Below are positions 51,490 to 61,100 of a stretch of 64,000 bases of DNA, one piece after another. Under the pieces are notes generated by a model that was given only the letters and a program-made list of their open reading frames with translations, was not told where the DNA came from and did no database searches. The position numbers and the translations under genes were made by a program. The DNA is from JBCCQL01 sp039414355 (GTDB lineage Bacteria > Planctomycetota > Planctomycetia > Pirellulales > Lacipirellulaceae): positions 1-64,000 of the forward strand of contig JBCDJN010000007.1 in NCBI GenBank assembly GCA_039414355.1, in the 5' to 3' direction. Each line of letters opens with the position of its first letter. Position 1 is the stretch's first letter.

Positions 51490-53766
51490 ATGTCGAAAGG
51501 CCTGAAGCAGTTGCTCAAGCTGGAGGAGCCGCGGAAGCTCGACGGGGTCTCGGGCGCGGAGGTCACGGCTTTCAAGGCGGCGATCAAGGCGGTCGGCAAG
51601 AGCCTTGCCTACACGGCCGTGCATGGCGTCCAAGAAGACCACGACCGGCTGGTCGACCGGCGCGACAAGGCGGTTTCCGCGTACCACCGCGTGATCAAGA
51701 AAGCCGGCGCCGCCAAGCCGTCTGCCAACGCGGCGGCGTTCAAGCGGGTCAGCCAGTCGGCCTCGTCGCTCCGCAAAGACGCCCAAACCCTTCGCGACCG
51801 CGCCGCCAAGCACCTCGCCGCTTGGTCGGAGAGCGAAGAGGCCTTCGACACCGCCGCCGAACAAGCCACGGAGATGGTCGACTGGGGATACGCCGACAGC
51901 GAGCGTTTCGTGCAGGTTGTTGACGTGATCCGCGAGAGGGTGAACCTTCGCAGGTACAAGGAGGCCGTCGAGGCGCTCAAGAAGCTGCTCGACAAACTCC
52001 AGCCGGCGTACCATGACTATGTGCTGCAGCGCGACGCCAAGGTCGACTACGAGAAGTTGCGCGAGGACAACCGCGAAACGCTCGACGCGTTCGCCGCGAG
52101 CAACCACGAACTGCTCGCCGAGTGGCGTTCCGAAATCCAAGGCAACCTGGACAGCATCGCGATTTCTGCCGAAGCGCTGGACTACGCCACAGCGCTGACC
52201 GGCCTGGAAGCCGAGTTGCCGGTGATCGAAGAGTACCTCGAGGAGTTCGCCTACGAGGACGCCTTGAGCCGTCTGCAGCCGAAGCTCGACAGGCTGCGGT
52301 CTGAAGAGAGCCTTGGCACGATCCAGGGGGCGGCGTCGATGTCGATCATCTGGCTGGCCGAGAAGCTCATGCAGCAGCTCGCAACCAGCGGCGACTACCA
52401 GCAGGCCCTGGTGCACCTCAAGAAGCTCGAGCCCCAGGTCGACGCCGAGCTTCAGAACCGAGACCGCGTGAAGCTCGAGGCCGCCAAGGAAGAGCACCGC
52501 ACCACGCTCTCCAACGCCTATCTGACCGATACCCGCGGTGACGAGCCGCTCAAACAGATGAAGAGCGGCTACGTCGACCTGCGCAAGGCGATGGACGACC
52601 TGGCGGCGAACGGCAAGTGGAGCGAAGCCCTCGCGCAGTTCCCCGCCACCTTGGCGGCGGCCGAGGAGTTGCTGGAGCAAGACACCGCTTACGGGAAGCT
52701 CAAGAAGCTGCGGAGCGGCAGCGCGAGCGACGACCAGTGGCTGGACAGCTTCGGCCGCAACGTTCCGCCCGATCCCATCTGGAACGAGGAGCTGCTGCTC
52801 TACCGGCAGTACCGCACCAACTTGGCGTCCGGCGACTACCTCACGGCGCTCGAGCAGTGGAAGTCGCTCCGCGACATCCGGGCAGACCTAGAGATCCGCG
52901 TCAACGCAAGCGACGCCGAGGCGGGGCCGAAGGCCGCCGCGGTGGCGGACAAGGTCCGCTCCATGGCGGGCGCGCGCGACCTGACCAAGCTCAACCAGGC
53001 CGGCAAGGAGAAGCTGGTGAAGAAGCTTGAGAGGCTCCCGCAGAAGAAGCTCCGCCAGATGTGGAAGGACCTGCTGATGCCTTCCTCGCCCCTGGGGCCG
53101 CAAGAGCAGGTGATTCAGGCGGCGCTCTTCGATGCGATGAAGCTTGACCGTGAGTTCACCCAAGCGGAAGCGAAGCTGCGTGAGGCGTACGAGGCCAAGC
53201 TCGCCGGCGACCCGGAGCTGCAGCAAGCGATCGCCGACTGGGACTCGGTTGACCCGCGAAACAACCCGCTGGTGGATGAGGCGACAAAGAAGGCGATGAT
53301 CCAGCGCGCCCTAACCGAGCAGAGCTCGGCCTACGGGATCGACGTGCCGGAGATCAACTGGGACACGGGCTACGCGTGGGGTCAAGCCGAATTCAGTGCC
53401 GACACGAATCAGATCACCATTAACCCCGACTCGCTCAACGGCGCCGTGGGGCACACGCACGCCGACGAAGATGCCAAGTTCATGCCCGGCAGCAACGCCA
53501 TCGGCCTGATGCTCCACGAGAACGCCCACAACTTCCAGGACGAACTCGCCAAGAAGTACCTGCGTGGCGATCTCGCCGCCGACGACCCGCTTTACGAGCA
53601 GGCCGAGCTCTTCTCCTTTAACTACGACGACGGCTACTTGGAGCTGGCGGCCGGCGGCGACGAGCACCACTTCGGCGACTACGCCCAACAGCCAAGCGAG
53701 CGGCACTCCTACGAAGTCCAGGAGTCGGCGACAGAGGCGTTGCTCGCAGCCGACCCGCCGGCATAA
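51490..53766 (+). CDS. Helical-repeat protein with carboxy-terminal HENAH zincin domain
   Basis: 758 residues, no signal peptide. Residues 1-540 are almost wholly helical and contain about five related segments built on Y-xx-A-xx-x-L (RYKEAVEALKKLLDKLQ, DYATALTGLEAELPVIEEYL, DYQQALVHLKKLEPQVDAEL, KWSEALAQFPATLAAAEELL, DYLTALEQWKSLRDIRADLE). The carboxy-terminal ~180 residues hold HENAH in GLMLHENAHNFQDELAKKY, a zinc metallopeptidase motif, and SERHSYEVQESATEAL, which may add a glutamate ligand. A helical carrier plus a terminal zincin resembles polymorphic-toxin or injected-effector design (inference). GAGAGGTG is the ribosome binding site. Confidence 0.72.
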   Translation: MSKGLKQLLKLEEPRKLDGVSGAEVTAFKAAIKAVGKSLAYTAVHGVQEDHDRLVDRRDKAVSAYHRVIKKAGAAKPSANAAAFKRVSQSASSLRKDAQTLRDRAAKHLAAWSESEEAFDTAAEQATEMVDWGYADSERFVQVVDVIRERVNLRRYKEAVEALKKLLDKLQPAYHDYVLQRDAKVDYEKLREDNRETLDAFAASNHELLAEWRSEIQGNLDSIAISAEALDYATALTGLEAELPVIEEYLEEFAYEDALSRLQPKLDRLRSEESLGTIQGAASMSIIWLAEKLMQQLATSGDYQQALVHLKKLEPQVDAELQNRDRVKLEAAKEEHRTTLSNAYLTDTRGDEPLKQMKSGYVDLRKAMDDLAANGKWSEALAQFPATLAAAEELLEQDTAYGKLKKLRSGSASDDQWLDSFGRNVPPDPIWNEELLLYRQYRTNLASGDYLTALEQWKSLRDIRADLEIRVNASDAEAGPKAAAVADKVRSMAGARDLTKLNQAGKEKLVKKLERLPQKKLRQMWKDLLMPSSPLGPQEQVIQAALFDAMKLDREFTQAEAKLREAYEAKLAGDPELQQAIADWDSVDPRNNPLVDEATKKAMIQRALTEQSSAYGIDVPEINWDTGYAWGQAEFSADTNQITINPDSLNGAVGHTHADEDAKFMPGSNAIGLMLHENAHNFQDELAKKYLRGDLAADDPLYEQAELFSFNYDDGYLELAAGGDEHHFGDYAQQPSERHSYEVQESATEALLAADPPA

Positions 53767-53808
53767 CCAACCGCCAAACCGGCGTACCACAGCCAATAGA
53801 AGCAGAAG

Positions 53809-53836
53809 TAGCCCGGGAGGGACTCAACCCGCGACC
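53809..53836 (-). other. tRNA 3'-end-like remnant
   Basis: On the minus strand the sequence GGTCGCGGGTTGAGTCCCTC continuing CCGGGCTA is the T-arm and acceptor 3' half of a tRNA with one base missing from the GGTTCGAGTCC loop. No 5' half is found. It overlaps the second copy of the 13-bp repeat and could be a decayed integration site. Confidence 0.5.
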
Positions 53837-54000
53837 AAGGAACTACGAGTCAGTTGGCAACTCCTTAAGGTTGTAGAGTCCCGAATCGCTCATCTCCCAT
53901 GCGGCCGTCTCGTGCCATTTGCCGAGAGCCCCCTTGCTGTAGCTGTTGAGTCGCATGACTTCCGCTGGAGGAGCGACGCTGCCCGGGTAGGTCGTCGACC

Positions 54001-54250
54001 AACGCCGACGACAACTCGACCCGTCGTGACAGCAATGGCGTCGCTGACGGCCTCGACGGCGGCGATAGCAGCGGAGAAAAAACGATCGACGACTACACAC
54101 GATGGCGTGATAACTACGGAACCAGCTTGGCCGCGGGACGGGACACCGGGCGCCGATCAGGCGATTCTCGTCGTGCCTGAACTCGGCCTGGCCGGCTCGC
54201 ACGCCACGTACTTCTCGCTTGCATCGGCTACTCGGCCCCGACGCTCCTAG
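54001..54250 (+). pseudogene. Decayed carboxy terminus of a dockerin/PEP-CTERM protein
   Basis: In one frame (54028 on) the sequence reads DSNGVADGLDGGDSSGEK then TIDDYTRWRDNYGTSLAAG, a worn dockerin-like calcium unit. After a +1 frame change near 54150 it reads VPELGLAGSHATYFSLASAT, then RPRRS and a stop at 54248-54250, matching the layout of a PEP-CTERM tail. No start or amino-terminal part is present. It is likely the leftover of a larger secreted protein gene. Confidence 0.55.
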
Positions 54251-54313
54251 CCCGGAACCCCAGGCGCCCAACCGTGCCGAAGCGGCGCCGCTTGGCAGAA
54301 CGGATTGAACTCG

Positions 54314-57300
54314 ATGCGCTCCTCAACAACACGCACGTGCCAACCGCCACGCTCCGGTCGCCTACGTGGGGCGAAGCTTGTCTTCGAGTCGCTTGAGCCA
54401 CGGCGGGTATTGGCCGGCGATCCCGTCGTTGCCCTGGCGGGCGACTACGACGGGAGCAACACCGTCGACGTGGCCGACTACGTCGTCTGGCGAGACGGAT
54501 TCGGGATGGTCGGCGAAGGTCTCTCGGCCGATGGCAACGGAGACGGCGTCGTCGACGCCGCCGACTACAGCGTGTGGCGGGACAACCTCGGCGCATCGAT
54601 GCCTGACACGCCGCCGATTGCGACCGACGACACGGTGGCGGTCAACTCGGGCGAAACGGCGGTGATCTTGCCCCAGCAGTTGTTGGCGAACGATTGCGAC
54701 GAAGGGCCGCTTGAGATCGTCGCGGTTTCGAACGCCCTGGGCGGTTCGGTCGTGCTCAGCGACGGCCTGATCTTCTTTAGCCCCGTAGGCGGGCACCATG
54801 GCGGCATGCACGGCATGCCGCGGTCGTTCGATTACACCATTCGAGACAGCGCGGGAGCTGAGGCGGTCGCGACGGCGCAGGTAATGGAGCTCGCCCCCGC
54901 GCACGGCGACGGCGACGAGCAGCGGGGCGCCGAGCACGCCGCCTTGTTCACCCTCATCGACAGCGCCAACGCCACGGCCGTCGCAGTGCAGGACGGGGAT
55001 TGGTCTGAGCCAACGACGTGGCACAACGGCGCCGTGCCGACCGCCGGCGACCGGGTGTTGATCCATCACACGGTGGAGGTGATCTACGACACCGCAAGCG
55101 ACACGCCCCACGAATGGGTCCGCGTTGACGGCGTGCTGTCGTTTCGCCACGACGCCGACACGCGGCTGGTTGTCGAGACGCTCGTCTCCGACCCACGCGG
55201 AACGATCAGCATCGGATCGGCGGAGCGGTCGATCGACGCAGAGGTTACGACCGAGATCCTCATCGACACGTCCGGTGGAGCCCTCAGCCAACTCGACGAC
55301 CCAACGCTGATCGGCCGCGGCTTCGTAACCCACGGAAGCACAAACATCTATGGAGCGGAGAAGCTCGAACACTCGACACTAGCCGCCGATGCAGCCGCGG
55401 GGGATTCGTTCATCGAGCTGTCCGACGCGGCGCTGCCCGAGGGATGGCGGATAGGCGACACGCTGCTGCTCGTCGGCACGGGGGTCGATCCATCGCTGCT
55501 GAACAGCCCGAACGTTGGCCCGCAGATCGTCGCCGCCGACGCCGACAACTCGCGATTTCAGGACGAGTTGCTTGAGATCACCGGGATGACGATCGTCGAT
55601 GGTCGGGTGCGTATCGCTTTCAATAACGTGACCAACCAAAACGCAATCGACGCGGGGTTAACGACGCTCTTGTGGGACCACACCCGACCCGACGGTGAGA
55701 CGTTCGATGCCGACGAGCTGTCGATCCACGTCGCGAACCTGACCCGGAACGTCGTGATCCGGTCGAGCGACCCGACGGTGGACAGCCAACAGCGCGGCCA
55801 CTTCATGGTCATGCACAACGTCGACGCGGAGATCCACCACGCCCAGTTCCGCGACCTGGGGCGAAGCGACAAGCGACTGGTCGTTGACGATCCGGCGGCA
55901 ATCGGCAACTTCGACGGGTCGCCCGGCGGGGGGACGAACCCCCGCGGCCGCTACGGGCTGCACCTGCACCGGCTAGGCGCGGGCAGCCTCGATGGCCCCG
56001 CCGCCCAAGTAACGGGCAACGTCGTCTGGGGCTCGCCCGGCTGGGGGATCGTCCACCACGACAGCCACGCGGTCGTCGAAGACAACGTCGTCTTCGACGT
56101 CGTCGGCGCGGGCATCGTCGCCGAGGACGGCAACGAGCTCGGGTTGTGGCGCAACAACCTATCGGTCAAAGCAACCGGCGACCTGGTCAACAACTTCGAC
56201 GACGGCGCCCTGTTCCAGACGCTGCGTGGACCTCGCTTCGACCTCGGCTTCGTCGGCAGCGGTTATTGGGTGCAGGGGGGCGGGTTTGGCATCCGCATGG
56301 AGGACAACATCGCCGCCAGCACCAACGCCGCCGGCTTCGACATCGTTCACAACACCGACGGCCTGGCGAACGTCGAACAGATTCCGGTCGGCCTGATCGA
56401 GGACCCGGTTGTTCGCCAGGCGATGATCGACGCGGGTTTCGAGTTCGTCACCCCCAACAACATACCCACACGCGGCATCGACGGCCTCGTCGCCTACAAC
56501 GGCTTCCGCGGGATCCACACGTGGCTGCACAACCGCGACAGCGGCGACATGGAAGGGACCTTCGTCTTTCCCACCTTCCTGGCCCACGACTTCCGATCGA
56601 CGATTGAGAACTACACGGTCTGGGGCGTCCAGTCAGGCGTGCACAACTTTTACTCGACGCGTTTCGATTTTGTGAACGGGCTTGTTGTCGGCGACGTCGA
56701 GGACCCGGTGCCGCTCTTTATCGACCCGGGTCAGCAAGGGAACAACTCCGAGGGCATCGGCTTTGGCCACAACCACGAGGAAGCCAATCACATCAGCTTC
56801 CAAGGCCTTCGGCTCGAAGGCTTCGAGTACGGTTTCCAGGTCTTCAGCCCCTTCAATGAGGTCCGCGGCGAGGTGACGCCGTACGCCACGAGCGAACTGC
56901 GGGACGCCCGCTTCGCCAACGTGGAACACGCGTTTATACCCACAAACGGCTCCAACCCCGATTCGCAGCAGCACCGATTCTCTGACCTGTTCGTTATCGA
57001 CGAGGCGTCGATCTTCAGCACGCTCGACAACTCCAACGCGGCGCCCATCGCGGCGTTCACGGGCACGGGCGGAGAGGGGCTGTCGGTTGTGCTCGACGCG
57101 GCGGCTTCCTTTGACTCCGACCCGAGCGAGCAAGTCCGCGCGATCGACGACGGGATCGCCGCCTACGCGTGGGACCTCGACGGCGATGGCCTGTACGACG
57201 ACGCTTACGGGCAGACGATCACGGTCAGCTTCGACACGGCCGGCGTGCACACGATCGGACTGATGGTGTGGGACGACGACGGCGCGACCGCGACGGTGAC

Positions 57301-58183
57301 GCAGCCCGTCGCTGCCACACCGCAGCCCTTCACCAACCCGTGGATCGATGGCGACTTCTCGGACGGCGGGGCGTTCGAGGGCGAGTTCTACCGCTTCTCG
57401 AGCGGTCGAAGGGGTGACGGCTGGATCGCCCGGGACGTGCAACGTAACCCCGCCGGCTTCGCCGAGATCGCCACCCCGCAGTTCGGACTTGGCAACCTCG
57501 GACAGATCATCCGGGACGAGCACGTCCGTCGCGGTGAGCAGGAGTTCTCGTTCGACGCGATCGCAATCGATGGCCTCGGCCAGGCGAACCTGCTGCAGGT
57601 GCGGCTCTTTGGCGTCGACGGGCAGTTCGACCTCGACGGCGACGCGGCGCCGTCTGCGATCGACGCGATGGCCCCGCCCGAGGTTGCGACCCTGGTCGAT
57701 ATCAACGTCGCCGCGAACCAGATTGCCGACTGGCAGACGCAGGCGTTCAGCGTCGATCTCGGCTCAGACGGCTACGAGTACCTGATCGTCACGGTCCAGT
57801 ACGCGGGCTACAACGTCGCCCAGGGCGATTACTTCGCGCTCGACAACTTCTCTTTGGTTGGCTTGCCGGGTTCGATAGCGTCACCGCCGTTGTCGTATTG
57901 GGCATCGGCTGCCGCTGCTCACGCATCCTCCCAGCGTGCCCTCCGTGACGCGCCCCGCGACCCCGTAATGCCCGCACCTACGCTAAGAACAACCACGCCG
58001 GAATCCATTGATCAGGCGTTCGCTGAAATCGACAAGAGACCAGCAGATGAAGGGACTTGGAACCTGATTGTCGAGGAGGGTGAAGACAAGCAGTCGATGA
58101 GTTGGCTCGACGTCGCAATCTCCGACCTTCGGTACACAGCCGCAATTGATATCGAACCAGACGCGGTTATCGGGTTGGCGTAG
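54314..58183 (+). CDS. Large secreted G8-domain protein with amino-terminal dockerin and PKD domain
   Basis: 1289 residues. LEPRRVLAGD at 28-36 marks the planctomycete export motif. A dockerin-like pair follows at once (ALAGDYDGSNTVDVADYVVWRD, DGNGDGVVDAADYSVWRDNLG, residues 40-93), an unusual amino-terminal position. A cadherin-like stretch precedes the G8 domain at about 225-350 (DGDWSEPTTWHNGAVPTAGDRVLI). Right-handed beta-helix-like sequence spans ~480-900 (HNVDAEIHHAQFRDLGRS, GNVVWGSPGWGIVHHDSHAV). A PKD domain (AYAWDLDGDGLYDDAYGQTITVSFD) is at ~905-1000. It is probably a surface glycan-binding or -processing protein. Start ATG 54314; TTG 54305 is an alternative. Confidence 0.86.
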   Translation: MRSSTTRTCQPPRSGRLRGAKLVFESLEPRRVLAGDPVVALAGDYDGSNTVDVADYVVWRDGFGMVGEGLSADGNGDGVVDAADYSVWRDNLGASMPDTPPIATDDTVAVNSGETAVILPQQLLANDCDEGPLEIVAVSNALGGSVVLSDGLIFFSPVGGHHGGMHGMPRSFDYTIRDSAGAEAVATAQVMELAPAHGDGDEQRGAEHAALFTLIDSANATAVAVQDGDWSEPTTWHNGAVPTAGDRVLIHHTVEVIYDTASDTPHEWVRVDGVLSFRHDADTRLVVETLVSDPRGTISIGSAERSIDAEVTTEILIDTSGGALSQLDDPTLIGRGFVTHGSTNIYGAEKLEHSTLAADAAAGDSFIELSDAALPEGWRIGDTLLLVGTGVDPSLLNSPNVGPQIVAADADNSRFQDELLEITGMTIVDGRVRIAFNNVTNQNAIDAGLTTLLWDHTRPDGETFDADELSIHVANLTRNVVIRSSDPTVDSQQRGHFMVMHNVDAEIHHAQFRDLGRSDKRLVVDDPAAIGNFDGSPGGGTNPRGRYGLHLHRLGAGSLDGPAAQVTGNVVWGSPGWGIVHHDSHAVVEDNVVFDVVGAGIVAEDGNELGLWRNNLSVKATGDLVNNFDDGALFQTLRGPRFDLGFVGSGYWVQGGGFGIRMEDNIAASTNAAGFDIVHNTDGLANVEQIPVGLIEDPVVRQAMIDAGFEFVTPNNIPTRGIDGLVAYNGFRGIHTWLHNRDSGDMEGTFVFPTFLAHDFRSTIENYTVWGVQSGVHNFYSTRFDFVNGLVVGDVEDPVPLFIDPGQQGNNSEGIGFGHNHEEANHISFQGLRLEGFEYGFQVFSPFNEVRGEVTPYATSELRDARFANVEHAFIPTNGSNPDSQQHRFSDLFVIDEASIFSTLDNSNAAPIAAFTGTGGEGLSVVLDAAASFDSDPSEQVRAIDDGIAAYAWDLDGDGLYDDAYGQTITVSFDTAGVHTIGLMVWDDDGATATVTQPVAATPQPFTNPWIDGDFSDGGAFEGEFYRFSSGRRGDGWIARDVQRNPAGFAEIATPQFGLGNLGQIIRDEHVRRGEQEFSFDAIAIDGLGQANLLQVRLFGVDGQFDLDGDAAPSAIDAMAPPEVATLVDINVAANQIADWQTQAFSVDLGSDGYEYLIVTVQYAGYNVAQGDYFALDNFSLVGLPGSIASPPLSYWASAAAAHASSQRALRDAPRDPVMPAPTLRTTTPESIDQAFAEIDKRPADEGTWNLIVEEGEDKQSMSWLDVAISDLRYTAAIDIEPDAVIGLA

Positions 58184-58525
58184 ATCGTGGGCTCGGCGTG
58201 GAGATGATGCTTGTTGGCTTCATCGATTCCGGCAGGTCGCTGGTAGCCGTTGATGACCGCCCCCTCAGGTCAATGACTCAGTGCGTCGACCGGCAGGGCG
58301 AGCGCGGCGGTTGCATCGGCCGTCCGCAGTAGGTGGCTCCGCGAGCTCGCAGCTTTGAACTAGCCCAGCGACGACCTCCGCAGGTAGCCGGTCGGCTTTT
58401 CAGCGGTCTGCTGGTCCAAACCTCAGAGACGTCACGGGCGGTCAACACTACAGAAGTGATCGCGACCTCAGAGCCTTGTCGTTCGAAACAGCGATGCGCT
58501 CTTATCGTGTTCTTTGCAACTCAGA
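58184..58525. other. Spacer without recognised gene
   Basis: 342 nt between the convergent G8 protein and DUF1501 genes. There is no terminator-like hairpin. GGTTGCATCGGCCGTCCGCA near 58312 weakly resembles GGTTGCATCGTCCGCCCGCA near 50938 (two mismatches in 20), which may be another dispersed repeat. Confidence 0.45.
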
Positions 58526-59725
58526 TCAGCTCTGGCGTAGCAGGGGCAGGTTGTCATGGGCGCCCGCCAGCACGGTCGCCGCGTCGGCACCGAGCCAATC
58601 GGTTAGGAGTGTCGAATAGACTTGCCTAAAATCAACCTGTGTTCGGATGTCGCCGTCATCAAGGTCTGACAGGTCGGGGGCAGCGCCGAAGAGGCCACCG
58701 GCTACAGGGGCGCCCGCCAAGAACACCGGGCCGGCTGTGCCGTGGTCGGTACCCTGAGAGTCATTCTCTTTAACTCGACGCCCAAACTCGCTGAACGCGA
58801 GCACAACAGCGCGATCATCGAGCCCTGCCGATTTCAGGTCTTTCAGGAAAGCGCTGAGCGCCTCGGAGAATTCCCGCAGCAAACGAGAGTGCGTGTAGAG
58901 CTGGGCCGAGTGCGTGTCGTACCCCGATTGCGCCGTGTAATAGACGCGTGACTGCGAACCGCTCTTGAGTAGTTGCGAGATGAGGTTAAGCCGAGTTCCG
59001 AGGCCGGTGTTGGGGTAGCCGCTACTCGCCCTTGTTGCCCGCGTCTGCTGGCGCTCGAATTCCTCCGAAGCCGCTACCGCAGAGAGAGTTTGCCGAGAAA
59101 CAAAACTCGATAGCGAGGCGTCCGGCTCCAGCGTTTGTTCTTGGCGAAACGCAGGGCTGAGCAGCAGGCGGAGGTCTTCCTCCCGCGACAGGGCCGTGGC
59201 CTGAGACCGACGACCCCAGAGCGCAACGGGGGTTTCTTGATCGCCGACGTAGATCGCGCCAGGCGTGTCTACTGTGCTGGGGGCCTTTGTGTCGAGCGTG
59301 CGGCCGAGCCAACCGTATCCGTCGTGGTCGGCATCGTCGAAGCTGGCGGTCTGCCAGATCTTCATGCTGCGGAAGTGCGAGCGGTCGGGGTTGGGGTAGC
59401 CCACGCCCTGCACGATTGAGAGCCGACCGTCGTCGAATAGCTCTTTGGCGGCCCGCATGCTGGGATGCAAACCGACGTGGTCATCGAGCTTGTGGAGTTT
59501 CTCGGCCTGTAGTCGGAGTCTCTTTCGTGACCGACCGTACTCGTCGTCGCCGAAGGGGACGACGGTGTTCAAGCCGTCGTTGCCACCGTCGAGCTGAATG
59601 ACCACGAGTGACTTGGCGTCTTGCTCGCTGCCGGCGGCGTAGGCGGTCTTAGTGAAGACACACGGCAAGGCGGGTGATAGCGAGATGACTGAGCTTGTCT
59701 GCAAGAATTGGCGGCGCGAGAGCAT
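58526..59725 (-). CDS. DUF1501 family protein, Tat-type signal
   Basis: 399 residues. The amino terminus MLSRRQFLQTSSVISLSPALPCVF has an SRRxFL twin-arginine-like signal, consistent with export of a folded protein. LVVIQLDGGNDGLNTVVPFGDDEY and YPNPDRSHFRSMKIWQTAS are DUF1501 hallmarks, and AFSEFGRRVKENDSQGTDHGTAGPVFLAG is the alkaline-phosphatase-like metal-site region (EFGR...DHG). It starts 17 nt after the DUF1800 stop, the usual pairing. The function of the pair is unknown. Confidence 0.93.
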   Translation of the reverse strand: MLSRRQFLQTSSVISLSPALPCVFTKTAYAAGSEQDAKSLVVIQLDGGNDGLNTVVPFGDDEYGRSRKRLRLQAEKLHKLDDHVGLHPSMRAAKELFDDGRLSIVQGVGYPNPDRSHFRSMKIWQTASFDDADHDGYGWLGRTLDTKAPSTVDTPGAIYVGDQETPVALWGRRSQATALSREEDLRLLLSPAFRQEQTLEPDASLSSFVSRQTLSAVAASEEFERQQTRATRASSGYPNTGLGTRLNLISQLLKSGSQSRVYYTAQSGYDTHSAQLYTHSRLLREFSEALSAFLKDLKSAGLDDRAVVLAFSEFGRRVKENDSQGTDHGTAGPVFLAGAPVAGGLFGAAPDLSDLDDGDIRTQVDFRQVYSTLLTDWLGADAATVLAGAHDNLPLLRQS

Positions 59726-59742
59726 CGGGAATCTCTTTCAGT

Positions 59743-61092
59743 TCAAGCCAACGAGTTTTCCGGGGACGCAAGCAGGAGGGCCAGGGCCCTCGACAGTGGC
59801 GCCTCTGCTGATCTAGCAGCTTTGACAACCGGCGCTGTCGTGTCTTCCGGGCATTCGCCCCATAGCAACTTGGCGAGCCAGGTGACGCGTGATGCGAGTT
59901 TGTCGGACTGGCTGTGTCGGCGGATCAGGGCGTCAGGTTCTAGTTCGCGAGCCGGTCGCCACAGTCGACCGGCAACGAGCGCATCGGCGAAGTTGGCCCG
60001 GGCGACAACCGTCCGAGTGGCGAGCCAAGTTCGCCCTTCATTCCAGCCCCCGACGTTTGGTGGATAGAACAAGTCTTGCCCCATCCGGTGAGCCCACTCC
60101 GCCAGCACCAGCGTGCTCGGCGGCGGCGAGCGAAGTTCAAGAGCCCTCAGCACGCCAATGACGTACTCCATTGGTCCGGACACCCGCGACCGCAAGTTCT
60201 CGTTTGAGAAGAACAGGTGCGATCGCAGCACGGTCTCGACCGCCCAGCCGATGTTTAGTTGGTGTGCGGCGATACCGTCGGCGAGTTCATCGAGAGCTGC
60301 TTGGGGAGTCACCTCCTCGCCTAGAAGAGTTTGACAGATGCGCCATGCGAGGCGTTCGGCGGTCGCCGGGTGCTTGAGGAGTCGTTCGAGCAGGTCATCG
60401 CCCGTGAGCGGGCCACGGTCGCCGAGCAGTTCGACCTCGCCGGCGTCGTGCCTTGCCTCCCGAAAGGCGAATTGACCACCTGCGATGGTCCAGCCAGTCA
60501 GTGCCCGGGCTGCCCCCTTCACGTCTTGTTCGGAGTAGTTCCCCACGCCGAGCGTGAACAACTCCATCAACTCACGGGCGAGATTCTCATTGGGATGTCC
60601 CTTGCGGTTCGAGTCGGCGTCGAGCCAAACAAGCATCGCCGGGTGCTTCACCACAGCGGTTAAGAGCTTGCTGAAGGGCGCCCGCGCGTGCTCTCGGAGC
60701 AGGTCGTTCTGCTCCCGCATCAGCACCAGATCTTGCACCTTACGGTTGCTGGTCGCGAAGTGGTTGTGCCACATCAGGGTGAGCCGCTCACCCAGCGGGT
60801 CGGGCGACATCAGCATGCGGTAGACCCACCACGCCTTGAGCCGCCCCGGGCTGCCGGAGGCCATCGCCGCATCACCGATGGTTTTGGCCATCGACTCAAA
60901 CGCGGGAGACTTGTCACCTTGGATCAGCCGATCAACGGCTGCTTGGGGGCCGTCTGCCAAGTCTCCTTGCAAAACGTCCCACGGGGCGGCGAACGCCGCA
61001 CGGCGGTGGAGATGGACGACACGCTGCAGATTCCAGGGCGCGTCGCCATCGGGCGTGTAGGGCTCCCAAGCAGAATGCGATACTGCGGCCAT
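59743..61092 (-). CDS. DUF1800 family protein
   Basis: 449 residues. The conserved blocks are LHRRAAFAAPWDVL near the start, LMWHNHFATSNRKVQDLVLM, PAMLVWLDADSNRKGHPNENLARELMELFTLGVGNYSEQDVKGAARALTGW and the terminal PPNVGGWNEGRTWLATRTVVARANF. The start ATG at 61092 lies 8 nt after the stop of the upstream gene; a TTG at 61104 would overlap it. DUF1800 and DUF1501 proteins occur together in most planctomycetes, with an extracellular or membrane role inferred. Confidence 0.93.
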   Translation of the reverse strand: MAAVSHSAWEPYTPDGDAPWNLQRVVHLHRRAAFAAPWDVLQGDLADGPQAAVDRLIQGDKSPAFESMAKTIGDAAMASGSPGRLKAWWVYRMLMSPDPLGERLTLMWHNHFATSNRKVQDLVLMREQNDLLREHARAPFSKLLTAVVKHPAMLVWLDADSNRKGHPNENLARELMELFTLGVGNYSEQDVKGAARALTGWTIAGGQFAFREARHDAGEVELLGDRGPLTGDDLLERLLKHPATAERLAWRICQTLLGEEVTPQAALDELADGIAAHQLNIGWAVETVLRSHLFFSNENLRSRVSGPMEYVIGVLRALELRSPPPSTLVLAEWAHRMGQDLFYPPNVGGWNEGRTWLATRTVVARANFADALVAGRLWRPARELEPDALIRRHSQSDKLASRVTWLAKLLWGECPEDTTAPVVKAARSAEAPLSRALALLLASPENSLA

Positions 61093-61100
61093 CGTGGTCC

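Noticed and set aside
51397..52680. 427-codon minus-strand frame opposite the HENAH gene
   Set aside because: Leucine/valine/arginine-rich shadow of a helical plus-strand gene that has its own ribosome binding site.
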